From Cyclina sinensis (taxonomy: Eukaryota; Mollusca; Bivalvia; Venerida; Veneridae), in contig JAAONU010000002.1 in assembly GCA_012932295.1 (NCBI GenBank), forward strand, positions 39,863,521-39,927,520: 64,000 bases of DNA, written 5' to 3'. The notes under the pieces are model-generated. The model had not been told where the DNA came from and did no database searches. It saw only the letters and a list, made by a program, of their open reading frames with translations. Shown one piece after another: positions 1 through 13,189 of the stretch. Each line of letters opens with the position of its first letter. Within the stretch, counting starts at the first letter, position 1. Both the position numbers and the translations under genes were made by a program.

Positions 1-1472
1 GGGTCACTTCATTTTACATAGACTTATATAGGAAATCTTTAAAAATCCTCTTCTCAGAAACCACAATGCCTACAGCTTAGATATTTGATATGTAGCATTG
101 TCTAGTGGATGTCTACCAAGTTTGTTCAAATTATGTCCCCTGGGTCAAAATTGGCCACGCCCCAGGGTTCTCTTGGTTAACATATAGTTATATAGGAAAA
201 ACATGAAAAATCATTTTTCTCCGAAACTAATAGGACTAGACCTTACATATATTTGGTGTGGAGTATTGTGAAGAGAACCTTTACCAGTATTGTTTATATG
301 TTAGCCCTGGGGTCAAAATTGGCCCCGCCCCGGGGGCCCTTAATATGTAAAAAAGGAAATCTTTAAAAATCTTCTTACTGGAAACCTCAATGCCTACAGC
401 TTAGATATTTGATATGTAGCATTGTCTAGTGGATGTCTACCAAGTTTGTTCAAATTATGTCCCCTGGGTCAAAATTGGTCACTCCACAGGGTTCTCTTGG
501 TTTACATTTAGGAAAATCATGAAAAGTCATTTTTCTCCGAAACTCATAGGACTAGACCTTGGATATTTGGTGTGGAGTATTGTGTAGAGACTTCTTACCA
601 GTATTGTTTATATGTTGGCCCCAGGGTCAAAATTTGCCCCGCCCGGGGGGCCCATATTATGTAAAAAAGGCAATCTTTAAAAATCTTCTTACTGGAAACC
701 TCAATGCCTACAGCTTAGATATTTGGTATGTAGCATTGTCTAGTGGATATCTATCAAGTTTGTTCAAATTATGTTCCCTAGGTCAAAATTGGCCACGCCC
801 CAGGCTTCCCTTGGTTTACATAGATTTATATAGAAGAAACATGAAAATTAATTTTTCTCAAAAACAAATAGGTCCAGACCTTAGATATTTGGTATTGAGT
901 ATTGTGTTATGAACCTTTACCAATATTGTTTAAATGTTGGCCCTTGGGTCAAAATTTGCCCCGCCCCGGGGGCCCTTTATATTTCAAAAAGGAAATCTTT
1001 AAAAATCTTCTTGTCTGAAAGTTTCAAATTGTAATTACGATTACAGGATTACGATTACCCCATGTCTGTCTGAAACCACAAGGCCTAGAATTTTAAAATT
1101 TGGCATGAAGCAAATAATAAGATTACATGTAGGTTAAAGGTCATGGAGGCTAAAAATAGATTTAATTACTGTACCTCATAGAGCCTTCATTTATAGACCA
1201 ATATCTTTGATATTCAATATATAGGTTCCTTGCATGGACCTCTACCAATAGGTAGGGTTTGAGGTCACTGGGTCAAGGTCAAGGTCACCATAGCTTATAA
1301 TAGATATTTTTACTTTCTGTCATAGAGCCTTTATTTATTGACTGATATTTTACATATTTGGTTTGTAGGCACTTATATATTTTCAATAAAAAAATGAAAT
1401 ACTGCTTAACAGCAAACCTACAGCCAAAGTAATCAGGTGAGCGATCCAGGGCCATCATGGCCCTCTTGTTTC
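1..1472 (+). repeat. Bivalve interspersed repeat, 3' portion, with ~320-bp dimeric tandem units
   Basis: The block GGAAATCTTTAAAAATC recurs at about 31, 355, 669 (variant) and 991, so the period is 314-324 bp. Each unit has two diverged halves of about 160 bp, each holding a TAGATATTTG-like stretch followed by GGTCAAAATTGGCC and CGCCCC. After 1020 the sequence becomes single copy with GGTCAAGGTCAAGGTCACC, and it ends near 1472 with the palindrome GGGCCATCATGGCCC and then CTCTTGTTT. I recognise this as the 3' end of a common bivalve repeat whose 5' end is the GAGCACGAAGTGCTC hairpin seen at 63.3 kb. Short open frames inside it are not genes. Confidence 0.8.
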
Positions 1473-1929
1473 ACAGTTCTGTTCATACTTCACAATTTTT
1501 GTGAAAGGCCACTCAAAGAATATCCGTGCCTATTAACATTTAAATCTGCCAATTAGTTTAAGAAAAGAAGATTTTAAATGTTTCTCCTATAGAAATAGAA
1601 ATATAGGGAAAATTAGCCCAGTGGTACCGGTATCTTAGAACTAGAGCTATCATTGAATGTGATCAATACTCCCGTAACACTGCCTTGAGGAGGGAAAATG
1701 GAAAATATAAAACAAGACAACATACAACTACACTTATTGATCTTGCACACCAAGTTTCAAATCGATAGTCCTATAGATGTAAAAGTTTGCATCACAAGAT
1801 TTTGCTATGACAGGCCTAATACAAAAGAGCAGGAATTGGTGTGCACAAAAACAGGTGTGAAACAGGTGTGAAAGTAGTTTGCATCACACAAGATTTCTTC
1901 AACAGAACGACAAACCTACCCACCCTCCA

Positions 1930-2760
1930 CCCTATCCACCCCCAACAAAGTTGGCCAGGTTATGATAAGATATTTTAAGTTTCTTATATAAACTATAATA
2001 AAAATAAGCCCTGCCTCTGGAGTTTTTTCATGGAGTGCAATTAATTTAAAAATATACATAGAAGGTCAACCAAAGGACATTTGTTCCAACTCATTTTCAA
2101 ACTGGACTTGCAGTACCTAAAAAGATTTTTAAAGTTTTCTGTATCAACATAAAATGAAAATAAGCTACTGCCCCTGGTAGGCCATGTTTATTCAAGGATT
2201 GTAATTAATTTCAAAATTTTCACAGAGGGTCAAACAAGGAACATTTGTGCCAAAACATATACAAAACGGGCCAAGGGTTTCTGAAAAGACGAAAAATGAA
2301 GTTTTTCCTTAAAGTTGTCATTGCAACCAGAGTTCTGCATGGAATTCTATTTTTTACACAATTATGAAAGGGGACCATCCAAGGATCATTCCTGTGAAGG
2401 TTTATTGCAAATGGCTTTAGAGGAGACAATTTCTAAAGCTTTACCTAAAAAAGTCTGCAAAATGAAGTGACCCCTCAGGTGGGACCAATTCTGACCATGG
2501 AACCATGATTTATAAGATTCTGGTAGAGGACCACTAGATGATACTACAAACCAAATATCTAAGCTCTAGGCCTTGTGGTTTCTGCTAAGAAGACTTTTAA
2601 AGCTTTTTCTATAAAAGTATATTCAAGATGAAGTGCCCCCTCTGGTGGTGATATTTTTCTCTTTGGTTGCCATGGCAACCAGAGCTCTGCTCAAGGATCA
2701 TACCTGTGATGTTTTATTACAACTGGCCCAGTGGTATAGGAGGAGATGTTGTTTGAAGTT
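1930..2760 (-). repeat. Second copy of the same repeat family, inverted
   Basis: Read on the minus strand this carries the modules of 1-1000: AACCACAAGGCCTAG, TAGATATTTGG, a CTAGTGGTCCTCTACC block and GGGTCACTTCATTTT. The last block is also the first sequence of the window on the plus strand. The two copies therefore face each other across about 450 bp. The copy is diverged and truncated, and its edges are approximate. It lies just downstream of the likely poly(A) site of IQCB1. Confidence 0.65.
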
Positions 2761-2931
2761 AATTGTGTACAAGGATGGATGACAGAAAAAATAGCATACT
2801 AAAAGCTTCACTTGTCCGAAGTTCTACAGTAAAACTTTTCACGACCAGTAATTACACTCAGTCACACTCATTTAATTTTTTTCAATCAGATACAACTTAC
2901 AGGGTCACTGTAAAAACTTTTTTCTTTTACA

Positions 2932-2937
2932 TTTATT
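2932..2937 (-). promoter_or_regulatory. Likely poly(A) signal of IQCB1
   Basis: AATAAA on the minus strand, about 410 nt after the IQCB1 stop codon and before the repeat sequence begins. Other AT-rich stretches nearby could also serve, so this is a candidate only. Confidence 0.4.
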
Positions 2938-3346
2938 CATTTCAAAAATAAATAAAGAAATAAAGAAATCTATCACAGATATACATGTACACAGTATCTA
3001 ATCTATAATTTCATAGGCAACATCTTGGTGTGTTACTGAATTCATTTATGATTTCACAGGAAACATCTTCATGACATGTTAAGCATCTACAACCCTCTGT
3101 ATATCATTTCATGAAGTCAGATGTAGAACTACCAAAACTTATCAATATTCCTGAGATTCTAAGTGATAATGTGTTTAAATTTAGCTTTCAATCACCAGAC
3201 TGGTAAAAAAGGCTCACAAATTTCATTATTCCATTAAATGTTTCATTACCATCAACTACAATAAAGTTAGAGGTCGTCCACATGAAACATTTGGTCTACT
3301 TTGGATTTCTTGTAAGGGAGATAATTAATTCATTTCCTTTGGAAAT

Positions 3347-6300
3347 TTAAAACAAGAGGACCTCTTCCTCCTCTACTTCAGTATCCTGGAATTCATCACC
3401 GAGTTTTTTCCACCATGGTAATTGTAAATTGCGTAATGTTTCCATATGGTTAACACGTGCTTTTGTTGCTACAGGAACTGAACGACTTGAGTACATGTCC
3501 ACATCTTTCTGTGTAACTTTGTTTAGATCTGGTGCCACTGAAAAAAGTAATCACGAAAACATTCATGACTGTCCTCTTATAAATTTCCTGCTGAGTAAAA
3601 ATACAAGAAAACTGACCTATAAACAGCTTATGCATCAGAACCACACAAGCACGACTTCTAGATGACTGGCTTGATGTTACTAATCATTGATTTCTGGAAT
3701 TAACCTTTCACTGATATAAAAGTCAGGGTTTCAGCCAAGAAATCTACTTCATTCTTTATGTGAGAAAGCTCTGTTTGGTGAGCATTAAAGCAGCCCTTAT
3801 TACATACATGTATCTATAGCCTGTTGATGGCAGAAGATAAAATCTAACATAACAAATGTCTTGCAAGAAAATAAAATATCAAGTTTCTAAATAAATAAGT
3901 GAAAATGAAAACTTACATGAACATAGATCTGAATCTGTATCAAGTCGGGCAAGAAGTGTTTCTCTTCTTTGTTCGGCCTTCTGCTCTCCCTCACTGTACC
4001 ATAGTAATGGGCAAGCATGGCAGTGGCCTTCTTGTGAACAGTTTCAAGCTCTTGACGGGTGAATGCTTTTGGCTATAAGATAAAAATATATACAAGCTAT
4101 TTTACAGAGTTTAAGTAACCATAAAACAATGGAAACAAGCTCTGTTATTTACTTTTTTTCTTCATAGTTCTAGAAAATATTCTCTTACTATCTGTATCAT
4201 AAATTACTACCTATTTTTCCTTGTTCTGAGACAATATTCAGCTTGCAACTAGCCTAAGTTAAACATGGGTACATGGAAAAATTACAGAGTTCACATCATC
4301 ACTAGTAATATATCCAGCAATTGAAGGCTCTGAAAAACAATACCCTGATCATATTTCACAACACCCTTTCTTTAAAAAGCTTTCCATTCAACTTTACAGG
4401 TAATACATGTACATGCTAACTTGATAAAAGTCTAAGTGTATAAACATACTGGATTTTCTTCCCTGTAGTTACTGATAGTTTTCTGCAACTCGACACGTCT
4501 CTCGTCTGTAAGACCTGGTGGCCTCAGGTGGATAGGCATTTCACCTTTCCGTCTCTCAAGTCTTTCCAACCATCGCCTTACTGATTGCTGTATTTTAATG
4601 GCAGCTCGTGTTTGTCGCACAAGATCCCGTCGACCAGACAGCTGGTTGCGCTCACTGTATCCCCGCCACATTTTCTGTATCTTGGTTGCTGCCTGTATCT
4701 GCTCATTCTGTAGGTATGTCTCCACCTTGGCTGTTGAAAAAGAGTTTTGTCATTTTCATAGAGCAACAGTTTCCATTTTAATTAGACATGAAAAAGGGGC
4801 ATGAAAATGTATCATATTGGATATAAGTTTCAATCTTCACAAGAAACCATTTAGCATGGCCAAGAAAACTAAGAACAACCCAAAGACTTTTCCTAAAAGC
4901 ATCCCACCAGCTAGTAATAAAAAGAATAATAGTTCACTTGTTTCCTACTGAGCAGGTAGGTTCAGAAACAGCAAAAATAAACAGATTTAAAGAGATACTT
5001 GATTATACAAAATGGCAGGATCTTTCAGAATTTGAAACAGTAATACTAAGCACTAAACAATGAAAATATAAAAAGGTACAAGGTTTTGTTTGAAAGACTT
5101 TTGATTATTTCAAGATCATATCAGAACTATCCAGAAAGAGCTAAGTTCAAGTTTAAACTTAAGAACCAGTAAGTTCTGCTGTTAAGACTTAAACTATATT
5201 TCACAAGAAACTATCTAGAATAACATAAGAAAATTAAGGCATTTTCTGTGATTTACAACTTTTAACGAAACCATTTTCAACATCAAAGTCAAGACTTACA
5301 TGTATAATTATGCAAAAAGAGAAGTTTCCACTTACATGCAGGTAAGATTTCAATGCAGTGCAGCTGCCTTTCTCTAAACTCTCTCATTATTCTCTGTCTG
5401 TTTACTAAACCTTTGTATTCTACCTCTGACTGATTCTTCTGTCTTATCAATGTGTCTTCCTTCAGCTTTTGACGATTTCTACAGTAATATGAATAATATA
5501 CAAGTAATTCAAAAATATAATTTACAATGTTCTAAATTAAAGTACATTTGATCTTGTTATGGTAAAGTTTACACATCTTTCAAATAGTATACACTCCAAC
5601 CTCTGACAACTTCATCAGGAAACTGATTCTATGGATATTTCAGACATTGTTAACAGTTTGCGAGAGCTCATTTTAAAACTTCAGTCCAGTGCAGTGGATT
5701 AAAAAAAGAGACACGGATTTTGAAGAAATAGCCTCATTGGTCACATCTGTAGAGGAATGCACTTGACTTTCATAGCAGTGCCTACTCTGAATTCTAACAT
5801 AAACTATTAGTGAAATTCATATAATACCATTCAAATTTTATCAATAAGTTTAACCTGGTTACTTCCTAATGATTGTAAGGATACAATATCATATGAACAC
5901 TGACTTCAACTTGATGATTTTTCAAACTTAATTTGTCTGTGTGTACTAAAAAATTAGCAATATTCGAACTGAAGTGTGCATGTTCAACAGGATAAGTTAC
6001 CTGAAAGCTTTCTGGAATTTAGCGAATGATTTGTTGGCTTTTGCTAGTTTTTTCCGAGTGATGAAACCTTTCCAGTTAGCTTGTATCATCACAGCACTGT
6101 CATAATTTTTCTGAAAACAAGCATACATGTACAAAAATTTATTAGGTCATTCAATTTCAAGTTTCTCACCCTAAGGCAAACAGTATTGCAACATTTCCAA
6201 GTATTACATAATTAAAACCAGATGTCTGGTTGCATACACAAATTTCTTCCTTATCTAGCAAAACTGACACCTGGACTGCAAACAACTGTTCAAACCAACA

Positions 6301-9300
6301 TGTAATCAAATTCACATGCATGTTAAAGACTTCAGATGGTACCTAAGCTCAATAATCTTCCATGAAAAAAGAATGCACTACATTTTTTTCCCAATCAAAC
6401 AAATTTCATCTACAAAAGGAAGTTGATGTTACAATTTTTTAAAGGAATTTAGATACTGTTGCATTAACAAATTCATACAAGATGGAACTTTTATGAATTT
6501 GTTTCCTTAAGGGATTACAGGCTGGGTCACAGTTTTCACACATGAATTTTTTCTTTTGCATTTAACCATCAACCAAAGATCAAGGACAGTATTTATTAAA
6601 GTATCTGATACATTATACACAAGATCATACCTCCATTTCAGCTCTTTGAGCATTACCAGCATCTAGCAGTCTGTGTAAAGACTTGAGATCCCTACTAAAC
6701 CCCTTATCTTCCCATTTACTTAGGAGGGGCCTCAATCCACGGTACCTTGTAGATAATGCAGCAACCATTGGTTTGTGGTACTCGCATATACACAGAATAC
6801 ACTTGGTTGCCCCACTGAAAATATTTTGAGGATTGTTTGAAAATGGATTTTCCACTTATTTCCTATGAATATTAATCAAAGATGAAAAGTTTACTAAAAT
6901 CGTAAAACTTTAGAATTATCCTAAACAAAAAAATAAGAATCAGATATTCCACATGTTCCATACTTGCTTTCTTCTTAATCGAAACTGATATGCTAGGAAT
7001 TTCAATTGTATGTAAGACAACTGATTTTGATTATTTGAAAAAAATATCCATCAGCACTTATCTCCAAATATCATTAGCATTTTATACTGAAAAGTATTAA
7101 ATCAATTCAACTGTCACCAAAAAAACTAAATTAAATGTCAACTTACGTTGCTAAAACAACTGACATCTCCACCGAGAGCTTATAAATGAGCTCATCCATG
7201 ATACTATATAATGTTTTAGAGCTTATCTCTCTAATGGCTAACCTGAAACAAAGTTCATACTAACATCATAGACTGGCAACATTTTAACCATTGTTTAATA
7301 ATAATATCATGTACAAATTTACACCGATATATACACAGTCTAAGGGTGATTTTAAAAATCAGAAATGGACCTTATGTTTTTGGACCTTATATTTTCATGT
7401 GTGTAGCAGAATCACGTTTGCTGTTAAATCTTCTATTCATTACAATAAATGCTACAACAATGTAGTGCAACATAACTTGAGTCTATTACAATCAGTTCAA
7501 TAACAATTCAACGGTACAGGTATAGTAAAACCTTTTCACTGAATCTACTTGCCTATAATTTCAAATTATCTGACACATCCTTTAAATTAGACTTGTCCAA
7601 ATCACTGATTTTAAAAACTCAACAGACAAAAACAGTAAAAAATTTTTTTATTAAATTGTGACAAAATGTTAATATGACAACCATAGAAGCCAGAAGGAAA
7701 CAGATCTCACCAGTTGGCACGGAGCACTTTAGGTATAAGATCTAGTATGTATGCAACAGATTCCTCGTTGTCTAGTATCAACAGCTGTAGTAACCATGGT
7801 GAACTCAATACTGTCAACAAAAAAATTACAGAAATCCATTATTTGAAAAACACTAGGTTTTTCAAAGACTGTATGTAGTTTAAGAAAAACTTTATTTTCT
7901 CTAAGCTCTATAAAGATTCTTTTAAGGACAAACTACTGGGAAAAAAAGTGTTGTAAGAACAAAACAAAACACAAATGCATTGAAATATTACTGCTTATAA
8001 ACTTTACATTCTGAAAAAAATATCACTTGTCTAATTAAAACATAATCATATCCAACTCAAGGAATGGCTCCAAGATTAATATTTAAATATTTGCATAATT
8101 CAAAAATGGTTCCTGCTTTTTAAGTGACCTTGAAAATTTTATTTAAAGGACGAGAAATGGAAGTTTTTCTGTCTTGGAAACACTTAATTCAAAAATAAAT
8201 TTCAGCAAATACTTCTTTATGCTCAGTGTGTTGCACAAATAATTCCTACTGCTGTGTAGTCTTCAACCTACAGCCATTGTACTAATTGTTTGGCAGAATC
8301 TGACTCAACCACAAATCCACTCCATGGAATTCCTCTAGATATCTTTACCTTTATGCGTGACTGAGATGTAACCTGAGGCAAGATAAACAATAGAGTCCAG
8401 TACTGTCTTGTAGTTGTGCAACAGAAACTGTCTCTCTTCTTCTTTGCTCTGAAATAGAAAAAAAAAATCATCAGTTTATAAAGTATGTTCCTCTTATTCC
8501 TTCTACTACATGTACAAAGGAATTTCAAACACTTTTATTATGTTCTGTTTATAATCCAACAATGAAGCTGTTAAATACAAGATGAAAATACCTGAACCGA
8601 TAATAACTATTTCATTTTAATTGTAGTGGCCTACATCAGACCAGATAAATTTTACACCTATACTTTGCACCATCTCTGACTGTGACAATGTTTGATTAAG
8701 TCATTAGAATATGTGTACAATATATTGTTTTCACATACCGGTCTTTTTGGTATTTGAGCGAATCTGGCTTGTATACGTCTAGCAACAAGGAACATGTTAT
8801 GTATGGCTTCGGGTAACTTCTTTGTCTCCACCTCCTTCATGTCTTCTTTTGGAAGGTCCAGTCCTGACACAGCTTGACTGAAAACAATAAGTAAATATGA
8901 CAGACCCTACCTGCTGATCAAATAACAGTTATATGGCAAAAGCTAAATATTATATTTCACTGAAAACTGTTCCTATAAAATCAGTTTTCACATTAAATGA
9001 GATATTTGTATTTTCTTTCTAGTTCATCAAATATTTTCTGAAACAGAAATTCTGCTTCATATTGTAATCTGGTACATGTACAGTTAAAAGCTGTGGTGAG
9101 AAAAATAGAGACATTCAGAATGAAAGGGTTTAATGAAATAACAGTCCAAAGCAATCAAAAACCAATCATTGTGACAAGCTATATTGTACTACTTCCTTGC
9201 ATCCTGATTAGCTGAAGGAAAATTTTAAAAAATATTCATAAAATTGTTCTAATGAAACTGTTCTGGGAAATGTGTGATAGTAAATGAGAATACCTGAGAA

Positions 9301-12300
9301 TTGTAGTGAGCCTTGCCGCAGTTAGCCATTGTCCTTCTAAGATACTATAGTCCTGCTTTAGAACAAGAATAAGTACATCGAGAAGTTGGAATTCCCAAAT
9401 CTCTTGCCGTATACGCGTTCCATCACTACTGCCAGCAGGACAAGTGTCAAGTATTGCTAAAATAGAAAATCAATTAAGATGACATAAAGTCACATAATAA
9501 CTGTATCCCTTTTCCTTGTCCATTTCTGAGTTAATTTGTATAAAATTATAAACAAAACCATACAAAATGGCAAGTTATCAGTTATTCATTGCATATGACA
9601 CAAGACTGCATTTTTATAAAGTAAACAACCAAAATCTCTGCAAATTTAGAAGGTTTTTTTTTATCTATGTACCAATAAGCTTATACATTGTATCTTGGCA
9701 TATCACTGCACAATTAAGACAAATTTACTGCAGATTTTAAAACTAAACTTATGCAGAATATTAATGTTGCATGATATTAATTATTTGTTATCCCACTGCA
9801 ATGTTTTGTTATCAAAACTATATAAACAAATTTTCAACTATGTCTTTGAATAATTTGATTAACTGATGGTACAAGACAAAAAGATAAGAGGGCCATGATG
9901 GACCTAAATTGATCATCTGAGTCCAACTGCCAATGGGCCATAACTCTGGAACCCACTACAGGATGAGGTTGCTTCAGTGAAAAGAGGAGTTCTATTTCTT
10001 ATAAGGTTTTGTGAAAGTTTTGCTGAATCTCAATCGAATGGGAGCATAACACAATGATGTTTCATAGAAAAATCTAATTTTAACCTCTGTGACCTTGATA
10101 CCGGTGATTTCAAACCCCACCCATTGGTAGAGGTCCAGGCAATGTACCTACAAACCAAATATCTATGATATCAGTATATAAATGAAGGCTCCATAAGAAA
10201 AACTTAGAAAAATTTGTAGCCTTGGTAACCTTGATCCCAGTCACTGGTAGAAGTTCATGGCTTATATTAGTTCTGGCTTCCATAACTTTATATGTCGCTT
10301 TTATGATTTTTGACATTGGGCAACAGTAAAGTTATGGGTCAACCCCATTTGCAAAGGCTACCAGAATTATGACAGTTTATGAACAGTAAATAAATAACTA
10401 TTAAAATCACCCTTATCAATCAAATCTGGGTCAAATAAATTACACCATTTGATAAACAAATAAATTTTGTATCTATTCATTGTTCTCTCTAGATATAAAA
10501 CCACGCAAAGGTACCTGAACGTAGTCTCGCAAGTCACACGATAGGACAGCAATGGCGGCAAATTTCACAAAATTTAACCAAGCTGATAACTTTTGAGGTA
10601 TTATTCCATCGATCAAACCTTTTTTAATCACAAACATAGACAGAAGTGTGCAAAATAGATTGAATTACCCATATGTGTAGAGATTTTGTCCAGATAATGC
10701 AAATTTATTAAATTACAGCGTGACATAAATATGTCCCAGTCCTGGTTGACTTTCGATACAGGATTGGCTTCAGCGAACAGGTCTAGCGATACTATAAAAC
10801 CTGTTCGCTGAAGTCTCTTTAGCTAGGCTTATATATGAAATAGAGGTTGATTCCAGTAACGCTATGTAGATTCCGGCTGACTGCAGTTATAATGGTTGAT
10901 TGGATCATTCCGGTAAAACGTGGGACTGAATAATTACATGTAATTGATCTTTTTTTAATCATTGTCCGAAATTATCATGAACTGAATTTGGCGCTTTTTA
11001 ACAGCCATTATTTGGTGAAGCAAAGCCATCTTGAGTATACAGGTAGGTACAAAAAAGTTTTCATTTTGTTACCAGTACTAGTGATACTGCAGGACTCATA
11101 CACCTAGCTTTAAAATGTGTTCTGATGCTTGCCATAATATATAAGATCACTAAAATAGTTTGATTTATAAAATGATATATAAATATAAGTAAATCTTCTT
11201 CTTTTTCTAATTAATGGTTTGTCATTCCATGTCCACTCCACTGTGTTGTTCTAACATGACTAGCTTAGCACAGTCCTTGAGAGACAGTTTGAGGAAGGGT
11301 GAATTCACTGAAATCTCATTATTAAAATAATCATTTATCAACATATAATTTTTTAGATAAAAAAAATTGAACCAAATTTGACTTGAGGCCGATTTGACTT
11401 GGGACCAATCTGACTTTTTTGGGGCTGATTTAACTTGAGGCTGATTGGACTTGGGACTGATTTGACTGTAATTTGCTCAACACTTATAAAAAACAGACAA
11501 AAAGCTTTATAAATGAAAAGTGTTGTATACAGTTATGACACGTATTAGCATACATAGGAATGGAGAGTGCGCTTTACAGCTGTTTCCTCGACCAACCTTT
11601 TTGTCAAACCGGAACTGATTATGTATAGTCATTTCATCGCCCTGAATGTTCAGTTGGCAGAAAGTGTGAAATTTTTGTAGGGTCATTCACACCTAATTAC
11701 TTGTGCATGTGTAATTGTTAAACCTAAAAAAAGCATATTTGTAACAAAATCGCGCAAACATATGTTTTTTTATCTAGTTTGGTCATTTTCTTTTTTATTT
11801 TTGGATATTACAAAGGCATATCAACTGGCATTAAAAACTATAATTAGAGATAATTTGTCTAATTAATAAATTATATGTGCTCAATATCAGATTAGTTATC
11901 TGCTGATTTATTAAATGCCTAAAACACCTGCATTAAACAACTATCAATAATAATGCTGGAGTAATTAGGTGTGTATGAAGTATTTCACACCAGGACCTTT
12001 ACTGATACCCTGTTCACAACTTTCCACCGACTGAATATTCAGGGTGACGAAACGACTTTTCATTTTCTATACATAATCAGTTCGACGAAACGGTTGGTCG
12101 ACATAATGACAGTCACCCGGCAGTGCCTACACTGACTTTTTTATCTGAACCTTTTATAACCTGAAAATAATCCACTTACCCTCAGCTTACCCTTACCTTC
12201 GATTACTAAGTGGACACTGTATCACAATGCCATTAACACTAGCCGACAGGCAAGGTAGTAGAAGTGCTATTATAATTCTGCTACGGTAAAGAGTCAACTC

Positions 12301-12978
12301 GGCACTTCACCAACTCGGCACGGGTCAACTTGGCCCACTTTTAAAAAAAACATATTAAACGTACTAACTTTTTCTGATTACTTGCATGTTATCAAGGCAA
12401 GCTGTTTTAAATGAAAAATAAGAGATATCTGGTATATTATTATATAATTGTACATTGTACTTCTGCAGAATTAAAGTATCGATATTTAGAAGAAATTCGT
12501 TACGTTTATTATTGCAGATTCCTTAAAAATTAATATAATACAAATGTGTTTCTTTTGATGCTTTTTGTTTGTAAAGTAATCTTCAATAAAATATGAAATA
12601 AAAACGTGTTTACTTAATAAATTGAAAATTGTACCGAGTTGACCCGTGCCGAGTTGGAATAGGGCCGAGCTGACTCGGGGGCCCGAGTACGTTTTAGGGC
12701 CGAGCTGACTCGGGGGCGGAGAACGTTTTAGAGCCAAGCTGACCCTGATTCTTCTGCTACAGTATAAAAATCAATGAACTATTGTCGTTTCGTCAAACTA
12801 CCGGTTCGTCAAACTTAATTTATATAGAAGTCGTTACAATATTTTGCAAGACACAACATGTTGACTTACGTTTCAAACGCTGTAACAGTGACGGGACGCG
12901 ACGATCTCTGCTTTCTACTACTTCTGCAGCAAGATTGATGATTCTTTTGTCTCGCACAGGACTTACACCCCTGGACAT
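3347..12978 (-). CDS. IQCB1: IQ calmodulin-binding motif-containing protein 1 (nephrocystin-5), 12 coding exons
   Basis: IQCB1 is a ciliary-base protein that binds calmodulin and works with CEP290; human loss causes Senior-Loken syndrome. Coding exons on the minus strand: 12978-12870, 9456-9294, 8877-8739, 8448-8349, 7810-7711, 7242-7147, 6814-6631, 6110-6001, 5478-5336, 4730-4450, 4072-3917 and 3537-3347. All junctions are GT..AG and phases agree except in exon 11. The predicted length is about 590 aa (human 598). The N-terminus starts MSRGVSPVRDKRI. IQ motifs lie near residues 303-320 (AVMIQANWKGF), 395-412 (ATKIQKMWRGY) and 424-442 (AIKIQQSVRRW). The conserved C-terminus has SRSVPVATKAR and LPWWKKLGDEF. 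Exon 11 (156 nt) needs one more base to join its two conserved halves. Intron 1 is 3.4 kb and rich in repeats. The identification is by remembered alignment along the whole protein. Confidence 0.95.
9888..10340 (-). repeat. Truncated copy of the bivalve repeat in IQCB1 intron 1
   Basis: On the minus strand the piece ends with GGTCCATCATGGCCCTCT, matching the 3' end seen at 1449-1470. It also holds the GGTACATTG and ACCAATGGGTGGGG style blocks and the 'tatagagcc' region of 1100-1400 in diverged form. The 5' part is missing. It lies within intron 1 of IQCB1 and has no coding content. Confidence 0.6.
10768..10813. repeat. Perfect 15-bp hairpin
   Basis: CTTCAGCGAACAGGT at 10768-10782 is followed by its exact reverse complement at 10799-10813, with a 16-nt loop. 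It is GC-richer than its surroundings and lies in intron 1 of IQCB1. I see no larger element around it. Confidence 0.75.
11385..11470 (+). repeat. Degenerate tandem repeat of TTGACTTGRGRC
   Basis: About five copies of a 13-18 bp motif, TTGACTTG plus G-rich text and then CTGATT, run head to tail. The copies differ at several bases. It is simple-sequence DNA in IQCB1 intron 1. Confidence 0.6.
11588..12101. mobile_element. Non-autonomous terminal-inverted-repeat element, ~514 bp
   Basis: The left end starts TCGACCAACC and the right end finishes GGTTGGTCGA. The arms stay similar for about 100-125 bp: both contain ACTGATTATGTATAG, CACCCTGAAT or CGCCCTGAAT, and CACACCTAATTAC in opposite orientation. 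There is no coding sequence. No clean target-site duplication is visible, so the class is not known. It lies in IQCB1 intron 1. Confidence 0.65.
12291..12746. mobile_element. Foldback element with ACTCGGCAC arms
   Basis: The left arm carries AGTCAACTCGGCAC and ACTCGGCACGGGTCAAC. The right arm carries GTTGACCCGTGCCGAGT and GCCGAGCTGACTCGGGGGC, the reverse complement with a short internal duplication. An imperfect direct repeat, TTCTGCTACRGTA, flanks it at 12276-12289 and 12752-12765. This could be an old target-site duplication, although a few extra bases separate it from the right arm. It lies about 120 bp from the splice donor of IQCB1 exon 1. Confidence 0.6.
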
Positions 12979-13065
12979 TGTGAGAAAGCTCAACTTATTC
13001 CTTTAACTAATCTGATCCTTTTGAATAAGCCATTCAGCGACCGGATGTTTACATAGGAGCACTTG

Positions 13066-13175
13066 GTTGTTTGTCGATCATTAACAGAATATTGAGCAAC
13101 TGCCGTTTTATGTGTAAATTTAGATTTTTTTTCTTCCATTTCGAACAGATTATTATTTACGTATTTACTTAAAAA
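13066..13175 (+). repeat. Direct duplication, copy 1 (upstream of IQCB1)
   Basis: This copy begins GTTGTTTGTCGATCATTAAC and continues through AGAATATTGA to a TTTCTTCCA..TTTCGAACA block and TTATTTACGTATTTACT. The same order of blocks recurs at 16118-16800. It lies about 90 bp 5' of the IQCB1 start codon, so it is probably part of that promoter or leader region. Confidence 0.8.
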
Positions 13176-13189
13176 AATATTTACAAATG

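Noticed and set aside
559..912. 117-codon open frame
   Set aside because: Lies in the tandem dimeric repeat; its translation repeats with the DNA units.
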